DNA from: Lasioglossum baleicum
Taxonomy: Eukaryota; Arthropoda; Insecta; Hymenoptera; Halictidae
Length of the DNA: 64,000 nucleotides
Direction of reading: 5' to 3'
Assembly: GCF_051020765.1 (NCBI RefSeq)
Contig: NC_134937.1
Coordinates: 15,988,947 to 16,052,946, forward strand
This document shows positions 52,301 to 58,109 of the stretch, in pieces (position 1 is the stretch's first letter; the number at the start of each line of letters is the position of its first letter). The translations under genes were made by a program, and so were the position numbers. Below the pieces are notes generated by a model, which saw only the letters and a list, made by a program, of their open reading frames with translations, had not been told where the DNA came from and made no database searches.

Positions 52301-52930
52301 ATACATTTTTACATTAATTACTCCTGCCGCTAATTTTAAGCATTTCTTACTTGATCTGTTCATTTCTATCATAAATGCATAAAATTTGCAGTCTTCTCAT
52401 TAGTTATATTAATTTAATTAATGCAATACAAGTGGAAGTTTCTAGAATAGGAGGAATATACCAAAATTTAATAGCTTTTTAAAGAGCTGCAAATTTAAAA
52501 TCAGGTGTTTTAAAAATGTGAATAAAATGAATATACGTTTTATATTTTTATTATAAAATTTTCAGACCTAATCTGATGGGAAAATTGCCATGCATCTCAA
52601 ATATAAAGTAGAAATATTTTTCACTGTAAGGAATTTCTTGATTGCAGAAAACTTTGAAATGTCGCAACACCGATAAAAATGCGTGAGACCTATATCTGCT
52701 CGTCCTTTTCAATCCTTCTCGGCGGACAGTTTGTCGCGGATAAGTGCGGCTGGAAGGAGGAGTGGCTTTAAATTTCACTCACCGGTCCATGGACAGCCAT
52801 AAAGCTCCACTCGGATGCATACCATGCGCATATGGGAGGTGTACGGGATGAAACGGACTTTTGTTGCCACGATGGCTGGATCGAAGACTTGCTCCTTCTC
52901 CGTGTACGGATTATTGTTACCCGCTAGAAG
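782..52930 (-). CDS. Ddr: Discoidin domain receptor (partial gene, 8 internal exons)
   Basis: Gene-level entry for a collagen-binding receptor tyrosine kinase of the plasma membrane. The exons at 52783-52930, 48479-48658, 38338-38477, 35663-35870, 30319-30474, 26018-26193, 18372-18471 and 782-933 join with compatible phases into 420 codons without a stop. In order they encode the end of the discoidin domain (ELYGCPW), the discoidin-like domain (GGLGQLVDG, YEWVGWRND, FEFDYSRNFT), an acidic stalk with N-glycosylation sequons, one transmembrane helix (residues about 290-314 of this partial product) and a proline-rich cytosolic juxtamembrane segment. These match the family order discoidin, discoidin-like, transmembrane, kinase. 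Missing here are the signal peptide, the first part of the discoidin domain with its collagen-binding loops, and the whole kinase domain, which should lie outside the window. Family knowledge: collagen binding triggers slow tyrosine autophosphorylation. I cannot tell orthologues or paralogues apart without an alignment. Confidence 0.93.
1012..1290. repeat. Tandem repeat, period about 113 bp, about 2.3 copies
   Basis: Blocks of the type CTGCGGATTTTG ... TAACAATGA ... ATCAAA recur at about 1012, 1130 and 1236, and the block ACAATTTGCAAATCTC recurs at 1078 and 1189. Copies differ by substitutions and small gaps. The array sits about 80 bp upstream of the acceptor of the 782-933 exon, in the region where the branch point should be. 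Its CTGCGGATTTTG core resembles the end of the AGACTGCGGATC family (see 22279-22506). Confidence 0.7.
2573..2612 (+). repeat. Fragment of the AGACTGCGGAT repeat family
   Basis: The sequence AGACTGCGGATTTGATG with following TTATGATAAG matches the terminal motif of the miniature element at 22279-22506. I could not find the opposite end nearby, so this is a fragment. Confidence 0.4.
5757..5902. mobile_element. Small terminal-inverted-repeat element (hAT/MITE-like)
   Basis: The left end TAGGGTGCGATCACAGTGG is the imperfect reverse complement of the right end CCACTGTGACTGCGGCCTA. The 146-bp body is GC-rich inside AT-rich intron and itself imperfectly palindromic (GTCGGACGATTCGGGCG and CGGACGTCGGCCAGATCGG). 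No coding capacity is present. Superfamily assignment is uncertain because I see no clear target duplication. Confidence 0.6.
6855..7370. repeat. Diverged tandem array, three units of about 170-185 bp
   Basis: Units start at 6855, 7039 and 7210 with GGTCG(C/G)AT. Each holds, in order, a TTTCGCATTTATTTTC-like stretch, a TAAAGAGCGACCC-like block (GGGCGAGCC, GAGCGACCC, AAGCGCCACC), a GAAATTCC-like block and, in the first two, TCCTAAAATTGACTCGA. The long plus-strand open frame at 6847-7194 is the same repeat translated twice, so I do not call it a gene. Confidence 0.7.
8763..9311. mobile_element. piggyBac-like nonautonomous element, TTAA-flanked
   Basis: The left end TTAACCCTTTGCACTCC is mirrored by CTGCAAAGGGTTAA at the right end, so a 549-bp element is bounded by TTAA, the piggyBac target. 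A second inward-facing end, GCAGTGCTAAGGGTTAA, lies at 9008-9024 and would delimit a 262-bp element, so two related copies may be nested or joined. The left end contains a small inverted repeat (GAGTATGACTCG). There is no transposase remnant. Confidence 0.65.
11002..11343. repeat. Tandem duplication, unit about 166 bp
   Basis: The block ATACCATAAAATTAATTG is followed by TTTATTAATT, CAACTAATCTTT, CACAATCTTGTATGAATG and AAAAATGGATGA, and ends in TTTACGGCGGGTG. It occurs at about 11016-11166 and again at about 11180-11343 with scattered differences and a few short gaps. The sequence is very AT-rich and not coding. Confidence 0.75.
12087..12250 (+). mobile_element. Possible repeat starting TACAGGGTGTATC
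   Basis: The sequence from TACAGGGTGTATCTGAATTT has the TACAGGGTG start shared with other repeats in the window. Its far end is not defined. A minus-strand open frame of 183 codons (11702-12253) runs straight across this boundary, which argues against that frame being a gene. Confidence 0.3.
15668..15681 (+). repeat. Homopolymer of 14 G
   Basis: This is an uninterrupted G run in a GC-rich intronic patch. Its exact length is likely to be uncertain in any assembly. Confidence 0.9.
16339..16856. mobile_element. AGTTGGGCA-ended repeat with TTAATCG subrepeats, copy 1
   Basis: The left end is GAGTTGGGCATTAATCG and the right end TTTTTGCCCAACTC, an inverted pair. The interior is built of TTAATCGTTAACCGCAATT-like units and contains a stretch running from TCAGTATTCATACAG through TTGATTCCGTATTTC to AATCAATTATCCG that reappears in reverse at 63900-64000. 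It is a nonautonomous element of about 518 bp with no coding sequence; the class is unknown. Confidence 0.65.
18060..18078 (-). mobile_element. Isolated piggyBac-like end
   Basis: The sequence TCGAGTGCAAAGGGTTAA is the reverse complement of the TTAACCCTTTGCACTC terminus seen at 8763. A neighbouring ACCATTCGAGTGC resembles ACTCGAATGGT at 9081-9092. No partner end is visible nearby. Confidence 0.45.
18372..18471 (-). CDS. Ddr: Ddr exon: small cytosolic juxtamembrane exon
   Basis: This exon has 100 nt (33 codons plus one base). It was found by searching for a phase-0 start and phase-1 end between the transmembrane exon and the exon at 782-933. It has a strong acceptor, a pyrimidine tract (CCCTTTTTTCTTC) followed by CACTTCCTGCAG, and the donor GGCA/GTGAGG. 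The translation is TGSHPSFERVHPDIDHSIGL then HCSRDYLSGDGIG, with the last base A joining GT of the next exon to give Ser. The phases are exactly those needed on both sides. A tyrosine in an acidic context (RDYLSGDG) could be a phosphorylation site (inference). I know no vertebrate counterpart; juxtamembrane length varies in the family. It may be alternatively spliced, but skipping it would shift the frame (100 nt). Confidence 0.78.
18987..19561. mobile_element. Foldback element with about 237-bp inverted arms
   Basis: The left arm (about 18987-19223) and right arm (about 19325-19561) are near-perfect reverse complements over most of their length; for example GTCAAATGTCTGAAGGACAA pairs with TTGTCCTTCAGACATTTGAC. 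The loop is about 100 bp. The outer flanks differ: TACAGGGTGAATCAGC on the left against GTAACGTTAGGTGTC on the right, both typical of insect repeats with a CAGGGTG terminus. There is no coding capacity. If transcribed as part of the Ddr intron it would form a long hairpin. Confidence 0.85.
19595..19872. repeat. Direct duplication about 210 bp apart
   Basis: The blocks TCATCAATTTTCTCTATTTT with TAGTATGTCCCCCG (19595-19640) and TCATCAATTTTCTCTACTTT with ATTATGTCCCCTG (19807-19850) are repeated in the same orientation, each followed by a TTTCTT ... GAGCT block. The spacer is AT-rich. Confidence 0.6.
22279..22506. mobile_element. Miniature inverted-repeat element, AGACTGCGGATCTTTATGC ends
   Basis: The left end ATCATCACCAGACTGCGGAT with CTTTATGC is mirrored by GCAAAAAGATCTGCAGACTA with ATCATCACTAT at the right end. 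Length is about 228 bp and there is no coding capacity. Relatives occur at 60366-60570 and as fragments at 2573 and 52372, so it is a dispersed family. Confidence 0.7.
23247..23282 (+). repeat. (GA)n microsatellite
   Basis: This is an interrupted GA/AAAG run in a GC-richer patch. The open frames crossing it are simple-sequence artefacts. Confidence 0.9.
23985..24110 (+). repeat. Fragment of the ATGATACCAAACAC repeat family
   Basis: The stretch TTTTTTTATGGAACTTTTAT ... GGCATTTTTCTAATGC ... AATGATACCAAACAC matches 51105-51175 in the same orientation and 42190-42260 in the reverse. It appears to be the end of a pogo-like family. Confidence 0.55.
26018..26193 (-). CDS. Ddr: Ddr exon: transmembrane helix and stop-transfer segment
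   Basis: This exon has 176 nt: two bases plus 58 codons. The acceptor is TTACTGCTTTTAG and the donor AAG/GTGAGA. It begins LPEKSKEPEARQ, followed by a 25-residue hydrophobic helix starting FVGLVIGILTTV and ending MFIFY, then the basic stop-transfer run RNRRLK and AALAPSTFYDQHGDLK on the cytosolic side. The helix contains two small-residue positions (G-x-x-x-G spacing near its start) that could favour dimer packing; DDRs are constitutive dimers (family knowledge), while the role of this motif is inference. The exon ends in phase 0. The single helix and the positive-inside rule fix the orientation of the receptor. Confidence 0.95.
26401..26640 (+). mobile_element. Repeat starting TACAGGGTGAACC
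   Basis: The sequence from TACAGGGTGAACCATTTAAA shares the TA-CAGGGTG start of the ends at 1-50, 12087 and 18972. The 3' limit is not clear and the end given is approximate. Confidence 0.4.
28335..28369 (+). repeat. (CT)n microsatellite
   Basis: This is an uninterrupted CT run of about 35 bases in the Ddr intron. Confidence 0.95.
30223..30235 (+). repeat. Homopolymer of 13 G
   Basis: This G run lies within a purine-rich stretch (about 30050-30245), roughly 80 bp beyond the donor of the stalk exon. On the coding strand it is a C run just inside the intron. Confidence 0.9.
30319..30474 (-). CDS. Ddr: Ddr exon: extracellular juxtamembrane stalk
   Basis: This exon has 156 nt: two bases, 51 codons and one base. 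The acceptor is GATGCGCAG and the donor GCCC/GTAAGT. It reads ISEWNNTEDEEPRNKSGIVL, then ATGSPYQNNEGPLQRDEVKA, then TFNKEENNDNA. It is hydrophilic and acidic with two N-glycosylation sequons (NNT, NKS), as expected of the linker between the discoidin-like domain and the membrane. In vertebrate DDR proteins this linker is poorly conserved and is where ectodomain shedding occurs (family knowledge). The assignment rests on position, splice sites and phase: G+TA at the 5' side and C+TT at the 3' side both give sense codons. The acceptor polypyrimidine tract is weak. Confidence 0.87.
30864..30990 (+). mobile_element. Truncated pogo-like miniature element
   Basis: ATAGAACCTCGCTCGTTGAA followed by ACGAAACGAG, ATCGAGGTT, GTAATCAATCA and AGTG is a diverged copy of the first half of the element at 43026-43259. 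The opposite end is missing. Confidence 0.55.
32683..32830 (+). repeat. Left arm of a diverged inverted duplication
   Basis: The sequence around GAATGATTAACGACGGTCTC is an imperfect reverse complement of 34030-34190. Matching landmarks in order are AAGTTA, CACTG, GAATGATTAACGA, AACTTTT, AGTTTCG and GGTTCG. It opens a 112-codon frame that is not recognisable as a protein. Confidence 0.6.
33148..33661 (-). mobile_element. Internally deleted mariner element
   Basis: The terminal inverted repeats TGTCATCCCATAAGTTCGTG and CACGAACTTATGGGATGACC bound a 514-bp element flanked by TA (33146-33147 and 33662-33663), the mariner target. It keeps only the first part of the transposase (see 33160-33481); the catalytic DDD domain is gone, so the element cannot move by itself. 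It sits between the arms of the inverted duplication. Confidence 0.88.
33160..33481 (-). pseudogene. Mariner transposase N-terminal remnant
   Basis: From the ATG at 33479-33481 the frame reads HFRHLMLYEFRKG, then SSRTCRKCFQRFKGGNF and ENKKRSGRPPQTD. These are the paired helix-turn-helix and GRP linker of mariner transposases. The frame stops at 33254; one base away the reading continues LSVEEMSNALKMPETTVHRY (the second helix-turn-helix), so there is a frameshift. It then runs into the terminal repeat. Full-length members are about 345 residues; only about 110 codons remain and the catalytic domain is absent. Confidence 0.85.
34030..34190 (-). repeat. Right arm of a diverged inverted duplication
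   Basis: This is the reverse-complement counterpart of 32683-32830. On the minus strand it holds GGAATGATTAACGATGGTTT, then AACTTTTTC, AAGTTTCGCTTC and GGTTCG in the same order as the left arm. The 135-codon minus frame 33745-34149 begins in it. Confidence 0.6.
35663..35870 (-). CDS. Ddr: Ddr exon: end of discoidin-like domain
   Basis: This exon has 208 nt (69 codons plus one base), with acceptor TTTCTCGGCAG and donor TCAG/GTAAGC. It encodes VFSYAKVYLGAGGNQFNGEP, then VQFSYIPDLVLEQARDVTIK, then LHSRAGRFLKLQLYFAARWI, then MLSEVIFES. The end 'L-----RFLKLQ--FA--W-M-SE--F-S' corresponds to the vertebrate stretch 'ARFLQCRFLFAGPWLLFSEISF'; the two half-cystines of the vertebrate protein are not obvious here. 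The last base G combines with TA of the following exon to give Val. Open frames on the plus strand and in the second minus frame through this GC-rich block are shadows. Confidence 0.95.
36767..37183 (-). other. Unrecognised 138-codon open frame inside a Ddr intron
   Basis: The frame has no ATG at its start (it opens with GTG) and encodes a composition that looks more protein-like than most frames here, with segments such as DICNLNGVFNYSEPQENCKS and LFEYKVDEKFILSWNTVYLS. I recognise no domain. It lies on the same strand as Ddr between two exons whose phases already join directly (0/0), so as a Ddr exon it would add 138 residues inside the discoidin-like domain and is unlikely. It may be a decayed insertion or chance. 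Confidence 0.2.
37300..37516. mobile_element. Foldback miniature element, about 85-bp arms
   Basis: The left arm (37300-37388) and right arm (37433-37516) are reverse complements through CACGCTTATATTAAAATGCA and CTAAAAAGGAGAA. The loop contains CGTGGGCGCTCCACG, itself a short hairpin. Length is about 217 bp and it is noncoding. It probably belongs to a palindromic DNA-transposon derivative family. Confidence 0.8.
38338..38477 (-). CDS. Ddr: Ddr exon: discoidin-like domain core
   Basis: This exon has 140 nt: two bases plus 46 codons. The acceptor is CCTGTTTCAG and the donor CAG/GTACGC. With the last base of the previous exon it reads GYEWVGWRNDTPNMLGRPVE then ITFEFDYSRNFTAIHLHTNN. The motifs GY-WVGWRN and FEFD--R-F--- are the best conserved part of the DDR discoidin-like domain (vertebrate GYDYVGWRN and FEFDRIRNF). 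Two N-glycosylation sequons are visible, N-D-T (followed by Pro, so weaker) and N-F-T. The exon ends on a full codon, VQ, and joins VFSYAKVYLG of the next exon in phase 0. Confidence 0.96.
39369..39382 (+). repeat. Short (TC)n run
   Basis: This is a run of seven TC units. Confidence 0.8.
41210..41465 (+). repeat. Degenerate AT-rich tandem repeat (TTCTCAATATTC type)
   Basis: CAATATTC, CTCTATATTC and TCAATATTCAGTATT-like words recur about every 10-20 bases throughout the block. The 88-codon open frame here, rich in Ser, Ile, Phe and Tyr, is only the translation of the repeat. Confidence 0.8.
42066..42270 (+). mobile_element. pogo-like repeat fragment
   Basis: It begins with CAGAGCCTCGATTATCCGAA, close to the start at 51210, and contains GTCGCGTTTGGTGTCATTTT in the orientation opposite to the 51105 and 23990 copies. 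It is noncoding. Confidence 0.55.
43026..43259. mobile_element. pogo-like miniature element flanked by TA
   Basis: The left end CTGTAGAACCTCGCTCGTTG and the right end GCAATTAGCGAGGTTCCATTG are imperfect inverted repeats bounded by TA (43024-43025 and 43260-43261). At 234 bp it is noncoding. A second AATCGAGGTTCTGCAACGA block inside gives a nested inverted repeat with the left end. Confidence 0.75.
43440..43524. mobile_element. 85-bp palindrome (mariner-type solo hairpin)
   Basis: TATTAGGTCGGAAAGAAAGT with TCTTGC pairs with GCAAGAACTTTCTTTCCGGC and CTAATA, leaving a loop of only about 20-30 AT-rich bases. The TTAGGT start and TA edges suggest a mariner-derived minimal element. Confidence 0.8.
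47235..48180 (-). mobile_element. Internally deleted Tc1-like element with long IR/DR ends
   Basis: This element is 946 bp, flanked by TA (47233-47234 and 48181-48182). Its inverted repeats are long: 47238-47413 and 47958-48180. Each has the word GTATTCGAAC twice, once near the tip and once at the inner end, which is the IR/DR layout of Tc1/mariner elements with two transposase-binding sites per end. The left repeat lacks about 50 bp that the right one has. The middle holds a broken transposase start (47480-47880) and lacks the catalytic domain, so the element needs help from an intact relative. Confidence 0.9.
47480..47880 (-). pseudogene. Tc1-like transposase N-terminal remnant
   Basis: The frame at 47618-47830 reads IIEWHNEGKSYGEIAQLLGR, then SKSTVYYILKN and RSGRSKKFTKKEENTIVHEI. 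These are the first helix-turn-helix, the GR linker and the start of the second DNA-binding helix of Tc1 transposases. A possible ATG at 47851 is out of frame with it (frameshift). After the stop near 47618, recognisable pieces such as SPKLATLVANSFKKQVNPE and KPFISKINKQKRLNFAK continue in other frames. The DDE catalytic part is absent. Intact relatives are about 340 residues. Confidence 0.85.
48479..48658 (-). CDS. Ddr: Ddr exon: start of discoidin-like domain
   Basis: This exon has 180 nt: two bases, 59 codons and one base. The acceptor is TTTTTGTTGCAG and the donor AAAG/GTGAGC. It encodes EGLVSYSMPQGIKRGSEVDL, then SDRTYDGREEAGYLSGGLGQ, then LVDGQKGPDNFRLDVGGNGK. The pair 'YDG ... GGLGQLVDG..G.D-F' is a signature of the discoidin-like domain that packs against the discoidin domain in DDR ectodomains; acidic residues here help form its calcium site in the vertebrate proteins (family knowledge). 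It has a basic and acidic insert (KRGSEVDLSDRTYDGREE) between the two motifs. The plus-strand reading frame of 121 codons over the same bases is antisense shadow. The 10.0-kb intron that follows carries several repeats. Confidence 0.95.
51105..51465. mobile_element. pogo-like foldback repeat
   Basis: A stretch TTAAAATGATACCAAACACG at 51147 is mirrored by TCGTGTTTGATGTCATTTTA at 51400, and ATATTTCTGACATTT by an AAGTGTAACGAATATG-like block at the other end. Between them lies CAGTAAAACCTCGACTATCC, a typical pogo/Tigger-type terminus. It is noncoding and probably composite. Confidence 0.55.
52372..52415 (-). repeat. Fragment of the AGACTGCGGAT repeat family
   Basis: AAATGCATAAAATTTGCAGT followed by CTTCTCAT resembles the right end of the elements at 22279-22506 and 60366-60570. 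Confidence 0.4.
52783..52930 (-). CDS. Ddr: Ddr exon: C-terminal part of discoidin (F5/8 type C) domain
   Basis: This exon has 148 nt (49 codons plus one base). It follows the acceptor TTTTGCAG and ends ACCG before GTGAGT. The translation starts LLAGNNNPYTEKEQVFDP and ends VRFIPYTSHMRMVCIRVELYGCPWT. The strand pattern 'A-KVRF-PY---MR-VC-RVELYGC-W' is the hallmark end of the discoidin domain of DDR proteins, where the last cysteine closes the domain. The start is phase 0, so the preceding exon (not found in the window) should end on a complete codon. The last base G joins AG of the next exon to make Glu, giving CPWTEGLVSY, closely like the vertebrate join CLWRDGLLSY. The start is set by the acceptor rather than by an ATG, because this is an internal exon. 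Confidence 0.94.
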
Positions 52931-54274
52931 CTGCAAAACATAAAATTGTCATGTGTTTTATTACTTGGCATATTCACGCTTCCACGAATAAAATACGGAA
53001 AATACAATGCTGAAAGTTTCTACAAATACTTTCATCCCATTTGAATTTACTCTGGGAAAGATGTGCGACCATCCTTTGCCACAGAAATGTACCGGTCATC
53101 TTCAGGACAAACTAATTGAAATAAAAAGGTGTGTACAAATTGTACAACTTTATAAAAGCTGTACGTACACACGTAGTCTTTGTTTAAGAACACACCTAAC
53201 GTTTCAATTTTTCTGGTCACTTTTCAAAAATCGAGAAAAATTATGGACCCACAAAGAGAATAAGTTTTTGGAAATATCATACATCAATTAATCTTAAAAT
53301 TGTAATACGGATGGCTGTGGAAATTAGGCTGTGGAACTATACACAGTTCTGAATACTTTCGCCCAGCGTATCATATAACCATTCAATTTAAACTACTCAC
53401 AAAATATGTTTTAGAATATTTCAAAATATAACTGTAACACTATCCAAGGATGGAGGATTAAGATCGCCAGCTGGACACTCTTTTAAAAGCAATTTTAAAA
53501 AAATCGTGGCCAACTAATTGCACACGCAGTTTAGCGACAAAATTCAGTAATGTTTTCTAGAGTTGGGACAACGTCTTCAGTAGCGTTTCCCCAAGGAACT
53601 TCTTTACACCAGCCGAAGTTGGTGTACAGATTAATTGGCGATAAAAATGTCCACGTTATCGGTCTGTTCGGTTCGCGAGCAGGCCGCGAAGTGTAAAACA
53701 ACAGAGGGAAAAGGCTGAAGGATGTTTGGTGAAGGAAAGAGAAGCAACATCGGTGGCACAGACGGTGGTTCGGTTAAGCTCAAGCCATAGACGGAGCATC
53801 GAGCGGTCATTGGATCGTGTTTACAGCGTTAAGAACGAATCTCACGGCTCTCGAGCACCATTTTCCGGATCCGATTAGTAAACAACAGCTCGGCGAGGAG
53901 CTCTTCTAAATGTAAATGCCAGCGTTAAATCTGGATGGAAGCAGCGGTCGTCGTTCGTTTCCTCAACGGCCCCCCTGTCTCTCATCCGATCGATGGCCGC
54001 AGAGTAGAACCACATCGTTGCCTCGCGAAGGTTATGGGGTTCCGGCTGAAATATGAACGTCCAGGTCGAGAATCAAACCTCGAACGACGATTCCGATCCT
54101 GAGCGAACAGCCTTCCGTGTACAGGACCTTCCAAAAATGTGGGGACGCAGGAACGTGTACATGCCTGTCGCAAATGCTGATCGGAGTGTCCTTTGCTATT
54201 TTTCTTCGTTTTATAATTTATAATAACTTCTACTCCTGTTTTGTTGCTGGCAATATTTATCGATTTAATATTTG

Positions 54275-55071
54275 TAAGGTGGTGTGGGGTAAGTACGTAA
54301 ACGGGGCAAGTGCGTTAATTGGTTATTTTTATTATAATATGAACGCAATTTCTCTAGCTTGTATGTATTAATGTAGTATAAGTTAGTATGAACTATTCGA
54401 CATAGATGTCGCCTAAGAACAAAGGTGTTTTCCTCGCTTAAATCATCCAATGAAAAACAGTCACGTGCGAGGTACACGTACAACTTTGAGGTTAACCTGA
54501 ACGTGCAATAGTTTACAAGTTATTCATATATTCTGTGTTGTTACTTTAGGTAAGTACAACAAATATTGATGCAGGTTTATATTAAATAAACCGATTTTAT
54601 TGTACTTTTTAATATTTATTGAGAAAAGCACTAAGATGCTCTTGTCCCTTAAATATTACTACACAGGTTAAGTGCGTACTATCACGGTGGGGCAAGTGCG
54701 TACTGTATGGGTAACTATACAACTAAATAATATAATTTAATGCAATAAGAAGCATTTTATACCAGGCTTATTAATCATTATTTTCTTGCCCCGTACCGCT
54801 TGAAACAAGGTTTGAAAGCAGTTTTAACTCTCGGAGACGGACTTGCCTCATTTTAGGGGCAAGTGCGTCCTAGTTGGCACTTTATACAATATGTTATCAA
54901 AATGATAATTTTCAAGCAAAATTAGTATCCTACGTAATACTAATTCATTAATAATAACTGTGGCAAGAGTTTGATACCAAGAGCGTTAAGTTTTTACATA
55001 GCAGACTGAAAATACACAGTTTAAAGTCCAACTTTGCAAAAACTAGTGCGCACTTATCCCACTCCACCTTA
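54275..55071. mobile_element. TAAGGTGG-ended DNA element (Tc1/mariner-pogo type)
   Basis: The left end TAAGGTGGTGTGGGGTAAGT matches the reverse complement of the right end ACTTATCCCACTCCACCTTA. At about 797 bp it contains GGGGCAAGTGCGT at least three times (near 54303, 54688 and 54857), with variants such as TAAGTGCGTAC. It has no transposase remnant that I can read. The class is inferred from the TA ends. Confidence 0.75.
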
Positions 55072-55084
55072 CATATCACATGCA

Positions 55085-55200
55085 TCATTTTTGTAGAGGG
55101 TGTCCCAAAATAGTTGTATTTGCTTGGAAAGGGTGATTCCTGAAGCAATTTGAATGAAACATCGTAAATCTAGTCCATAACTCAAATATGTTTATTTCAA
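55085..55200 (+). mobile_element. Possible repeat end GAGGGTGTCCCAAAATAG
   Basis: The GGGTGTCCC word, like the terminus at 1-50, lies immediately after the element ending at 55071. The right boundary is not visible and the end given is approximate. Confidence 0.3.
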
Positions 55201-57379
55201 TAAAATATTCGTACGAACTTCCATGTAAGTAGACCAATTATTTCCGTAAATAATGAATAGATTGAGTTATGTATTTATGGAAGGCACTGTATAAGATCGA
55301 TCACGTGATTTTGCGAGCGGAATTCGCATGTGAACGCACATAGACACTGGACACGTGATGGAACAAGCTCGTGATGATCGGGTTCGTTCCGTTTGCGTTT
55401 CCGTCGGATTAGAATTTCTAACCGGGTATCTGTTATTCGATCTCAAAAATATATGAGGTCTGTAATTCGACCGCGCCGACGCGGCGTTCCTCCCTACGGA
55501 AACCCGACGTATTCATGGTCGCACATCACTTTGGAGAATAAGATATACAGCCAAAAGTACAGGTAACCCTAGTATGACGCGGTTAGCGACCGGAAACACG
55601 ATACTTAAATGTTTTTATCGTTGGAAGTACCGAAAGAAAATTTTATTTCCAAGGTCGGTATGAGGATCTTCAACGATTCCCTAAATGGAACCTTTATTTT
55701 CGTTTCTGTACTGTTACGCTTGATGGAGAGACATTAAAAGACAACATATATGTAATTGAAAAAACTTTCAATTATAAAATGATATACTGCGACGTCCTTT
55801 TGTTTTATTCTTTATCTAAATTTCTATTATCGTAAATGATCAAACATATTTTATAAAAAATTCGACACATGCTAGGTACAAATTTTGATTATAATACTTT
55901 ACTATGATATTCAAATTATTGTATATGAATGCAAGATATTGGGAATGATGAAAATATTGACATTGAACATCGAATAAAAATGAATAAAACGACGACAGAA
56001 ATAAATTTAAATTGCTTCTCATGGGGAGTCATTGTTGCACAGTTTATTTACAAATGTTTGTATATGTACACTTCATCATACAAAGACATATAGCACTTCA
56101 TTTTTTGAATGGTAACCTCTGATAATTAATATGAGAAAGCTTTCATCGCGAACTTTTAACAATCAGTGAAAGTTTTATTAATATTATACGTTTTTACATT
56201 CAAACAAACTAAAGTCTTGAATACTTGGTACCTTGAAGTAATTGGTAGATTAATATTTAAGTGAGTGATTGTATTAGTTTGGTAAGAAGACTTTTCGTGT
56301 TTGCATTCTCGGTTTACAGATGCGATAATCAACTGACCTAATTAATAGCCACTTAACACACCGCCAATAGAGCAGCAAACTAGAAGAAATAATATTTCAG
56401 TGACGTCTACACTATTTAAATATGGCATCGTTCGCCGCAATCACTTCAACCTGAAGTTACTTCGGAATTACCTACTTGGATTCACTTTGCCCTCGCAGTT
56501 TAATACTCTATTACTTTCAAGACTATGTAAGTCAAATTCCTACTTCGTGAATTCGTATCAAACTTCGCGCAAACTTCAGGCGTTCGTAAAACTCAGTAAT
56601 CTAAAATACGCTGATCCAACATAAAGCTCCCCTGTACCTTGTCAGACTCCAGTAATTGAAATTCAACGTCAACTGTGACATTGGTGGCTTCCCCCCAGTT
56701 TTGTGGTTAGCTGCATCGTATATATATTTTCATTATTCGAAGATCCGTTCGTTTTCCACTTTTTTTTTTGTCTATATATGAACTGTCTTTATTTTCGTCT
56801 GTTAGCCGGATCAATAACGACAGAAGCAGCAACCCCCCCGGAGCTCGAATTGCCGAGAACGATGCGACGGTGCTTGAAAAGCGATTTTCGTCAAGACTTT
56901 TCGCATAGATCGAACGATTTTCTAGCGTACCCCATGTTAACAGCACGGCGGCTGATATATTAAATGGATTCGTGCCGTTTCCATGAAATCCGACGATGTG
57001 CTTGTCGCATCTGCGAGACGGGGAGGCGGAGGAAGCGGAAGAATTTCGAGACGCTTTATTCGCATCGCAGTATGTATCACGCCCGGGAATCGACGACAAA
57101 GCTGCAATCGCTTCTCTGAGCTGGATATTGTACTAAAAAAAGATTATTTGAGGATACTAGCCGGGATCAGAGCGCGGTATCAAGAATCCTACGGAAGAAA
57201 AAGAATACCAGAATTCGAAGGAAAGAAGTTCCTTTTGTTACTACCGTTTTTTACAGAATATTCCGCCGGAAACGTTAACAAAAGTTTAGACATAAATTGT
57301 GTTCAATCACTTTCCGTGTTGGAAGGAATGTATAGGAATTTAAGTTGGGAAAATGAGGGTGGATTAGAGTGAAAATATT

Positions 57380-58060
57380 CGATGTCCTGTAGACAGTAAA
57401 TCAAGTCGATGTTATCAGCATACAAATACAATTCAACGTCACAATAAATTAATTAAAAATGAATAAAATAAAAGAATAAGAACAGATCGTGAAACAAGGA
57501 TGTGGCCAGTGAGGTTACCGACAGTAGTATAAGTCGATGACTTTAGGGACATTCAACTCAATATCACACCAAACAAATTGAAAAAAGAATGCAACAGAAA
57601 TCAAATCAATTTTACATTGGAATAACGTTGATATTTCAATCTAATCATAAAATGAGAAAAAGACGTCGGTGAAATTACGGACAGTAGTACAAGTCAATGA
57701 CTCTTGCACGGTTCATTTCAACATGGTGGCAAATAAATTCAAGAATAACCTAGTTAAAACTTAAATCAAGTTTAAATCAAGAGAATACATACATTAATAT
57801 TTAAAGTAGATCGTAAAACTCGGGAACGAGGTTAGTGAGGTTACGGACAGTAGTATAAGTCAACGAATTGACACACATCCAATTAAAAAATACATAAATT
57901 AAATTGTCGACGTCTAACTCAACGTTGTGGCAAGAAAAATTGAGTGATAAGGTAAATAAAAATTGAATCAACTTTAAAATAAAAGATGTGGCGGTACTTT
58001 AATTTCAATTGTAAAATAAAAGAAAGAGATTGACGAGATTCCGGACAGTGGTTCATGTCA
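57380..58060 (+). repeat. Diverged tandem array, units of about 120-195 bp
   Basis: The core GTGAGGTTACGGACAGTAGT followed by ATAAGTCAACGA recurs at 57509, 57669, 57835 and 58030, with a weaker first copy near 57387 (GTAGACAGTAAATCAAGTCG). Between cores the units are AT-rich with AATAAATTAA-like words and CAACTCAACGTTGTGGCAAG-like blocks. The last copy passes into GC-rich sequence with its own short repeat. Confidence 0.75.
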
Positions 58061-58109
58061 ACGATTCCGTCGGCCGGTGGGCGAATGCTGATAATTTCAA
58101 GTTCATCGG

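Larger units (their letters stand above)
48659..52782 (-). other. Ddr: Ddr intron of 4.1 kb
   Basis: This intron runs between the discoidin exon and the first discoidin-like exon. It holds the pogo-like foldback at 51105-51465 and a repeat fragment at 52372. The stretch 51730-51790 contains a short local duplication (TCAAGCCGG repeated). No other coding signal is visible. Confidence 0.75.

Noticed and set aside
56983..57372. 129-codon plus-strand frame
   Set aside because: It is opposed by an equally long minus-strand frame over its first third, shows no recognisable domain and leads directly into a tandem repeat.
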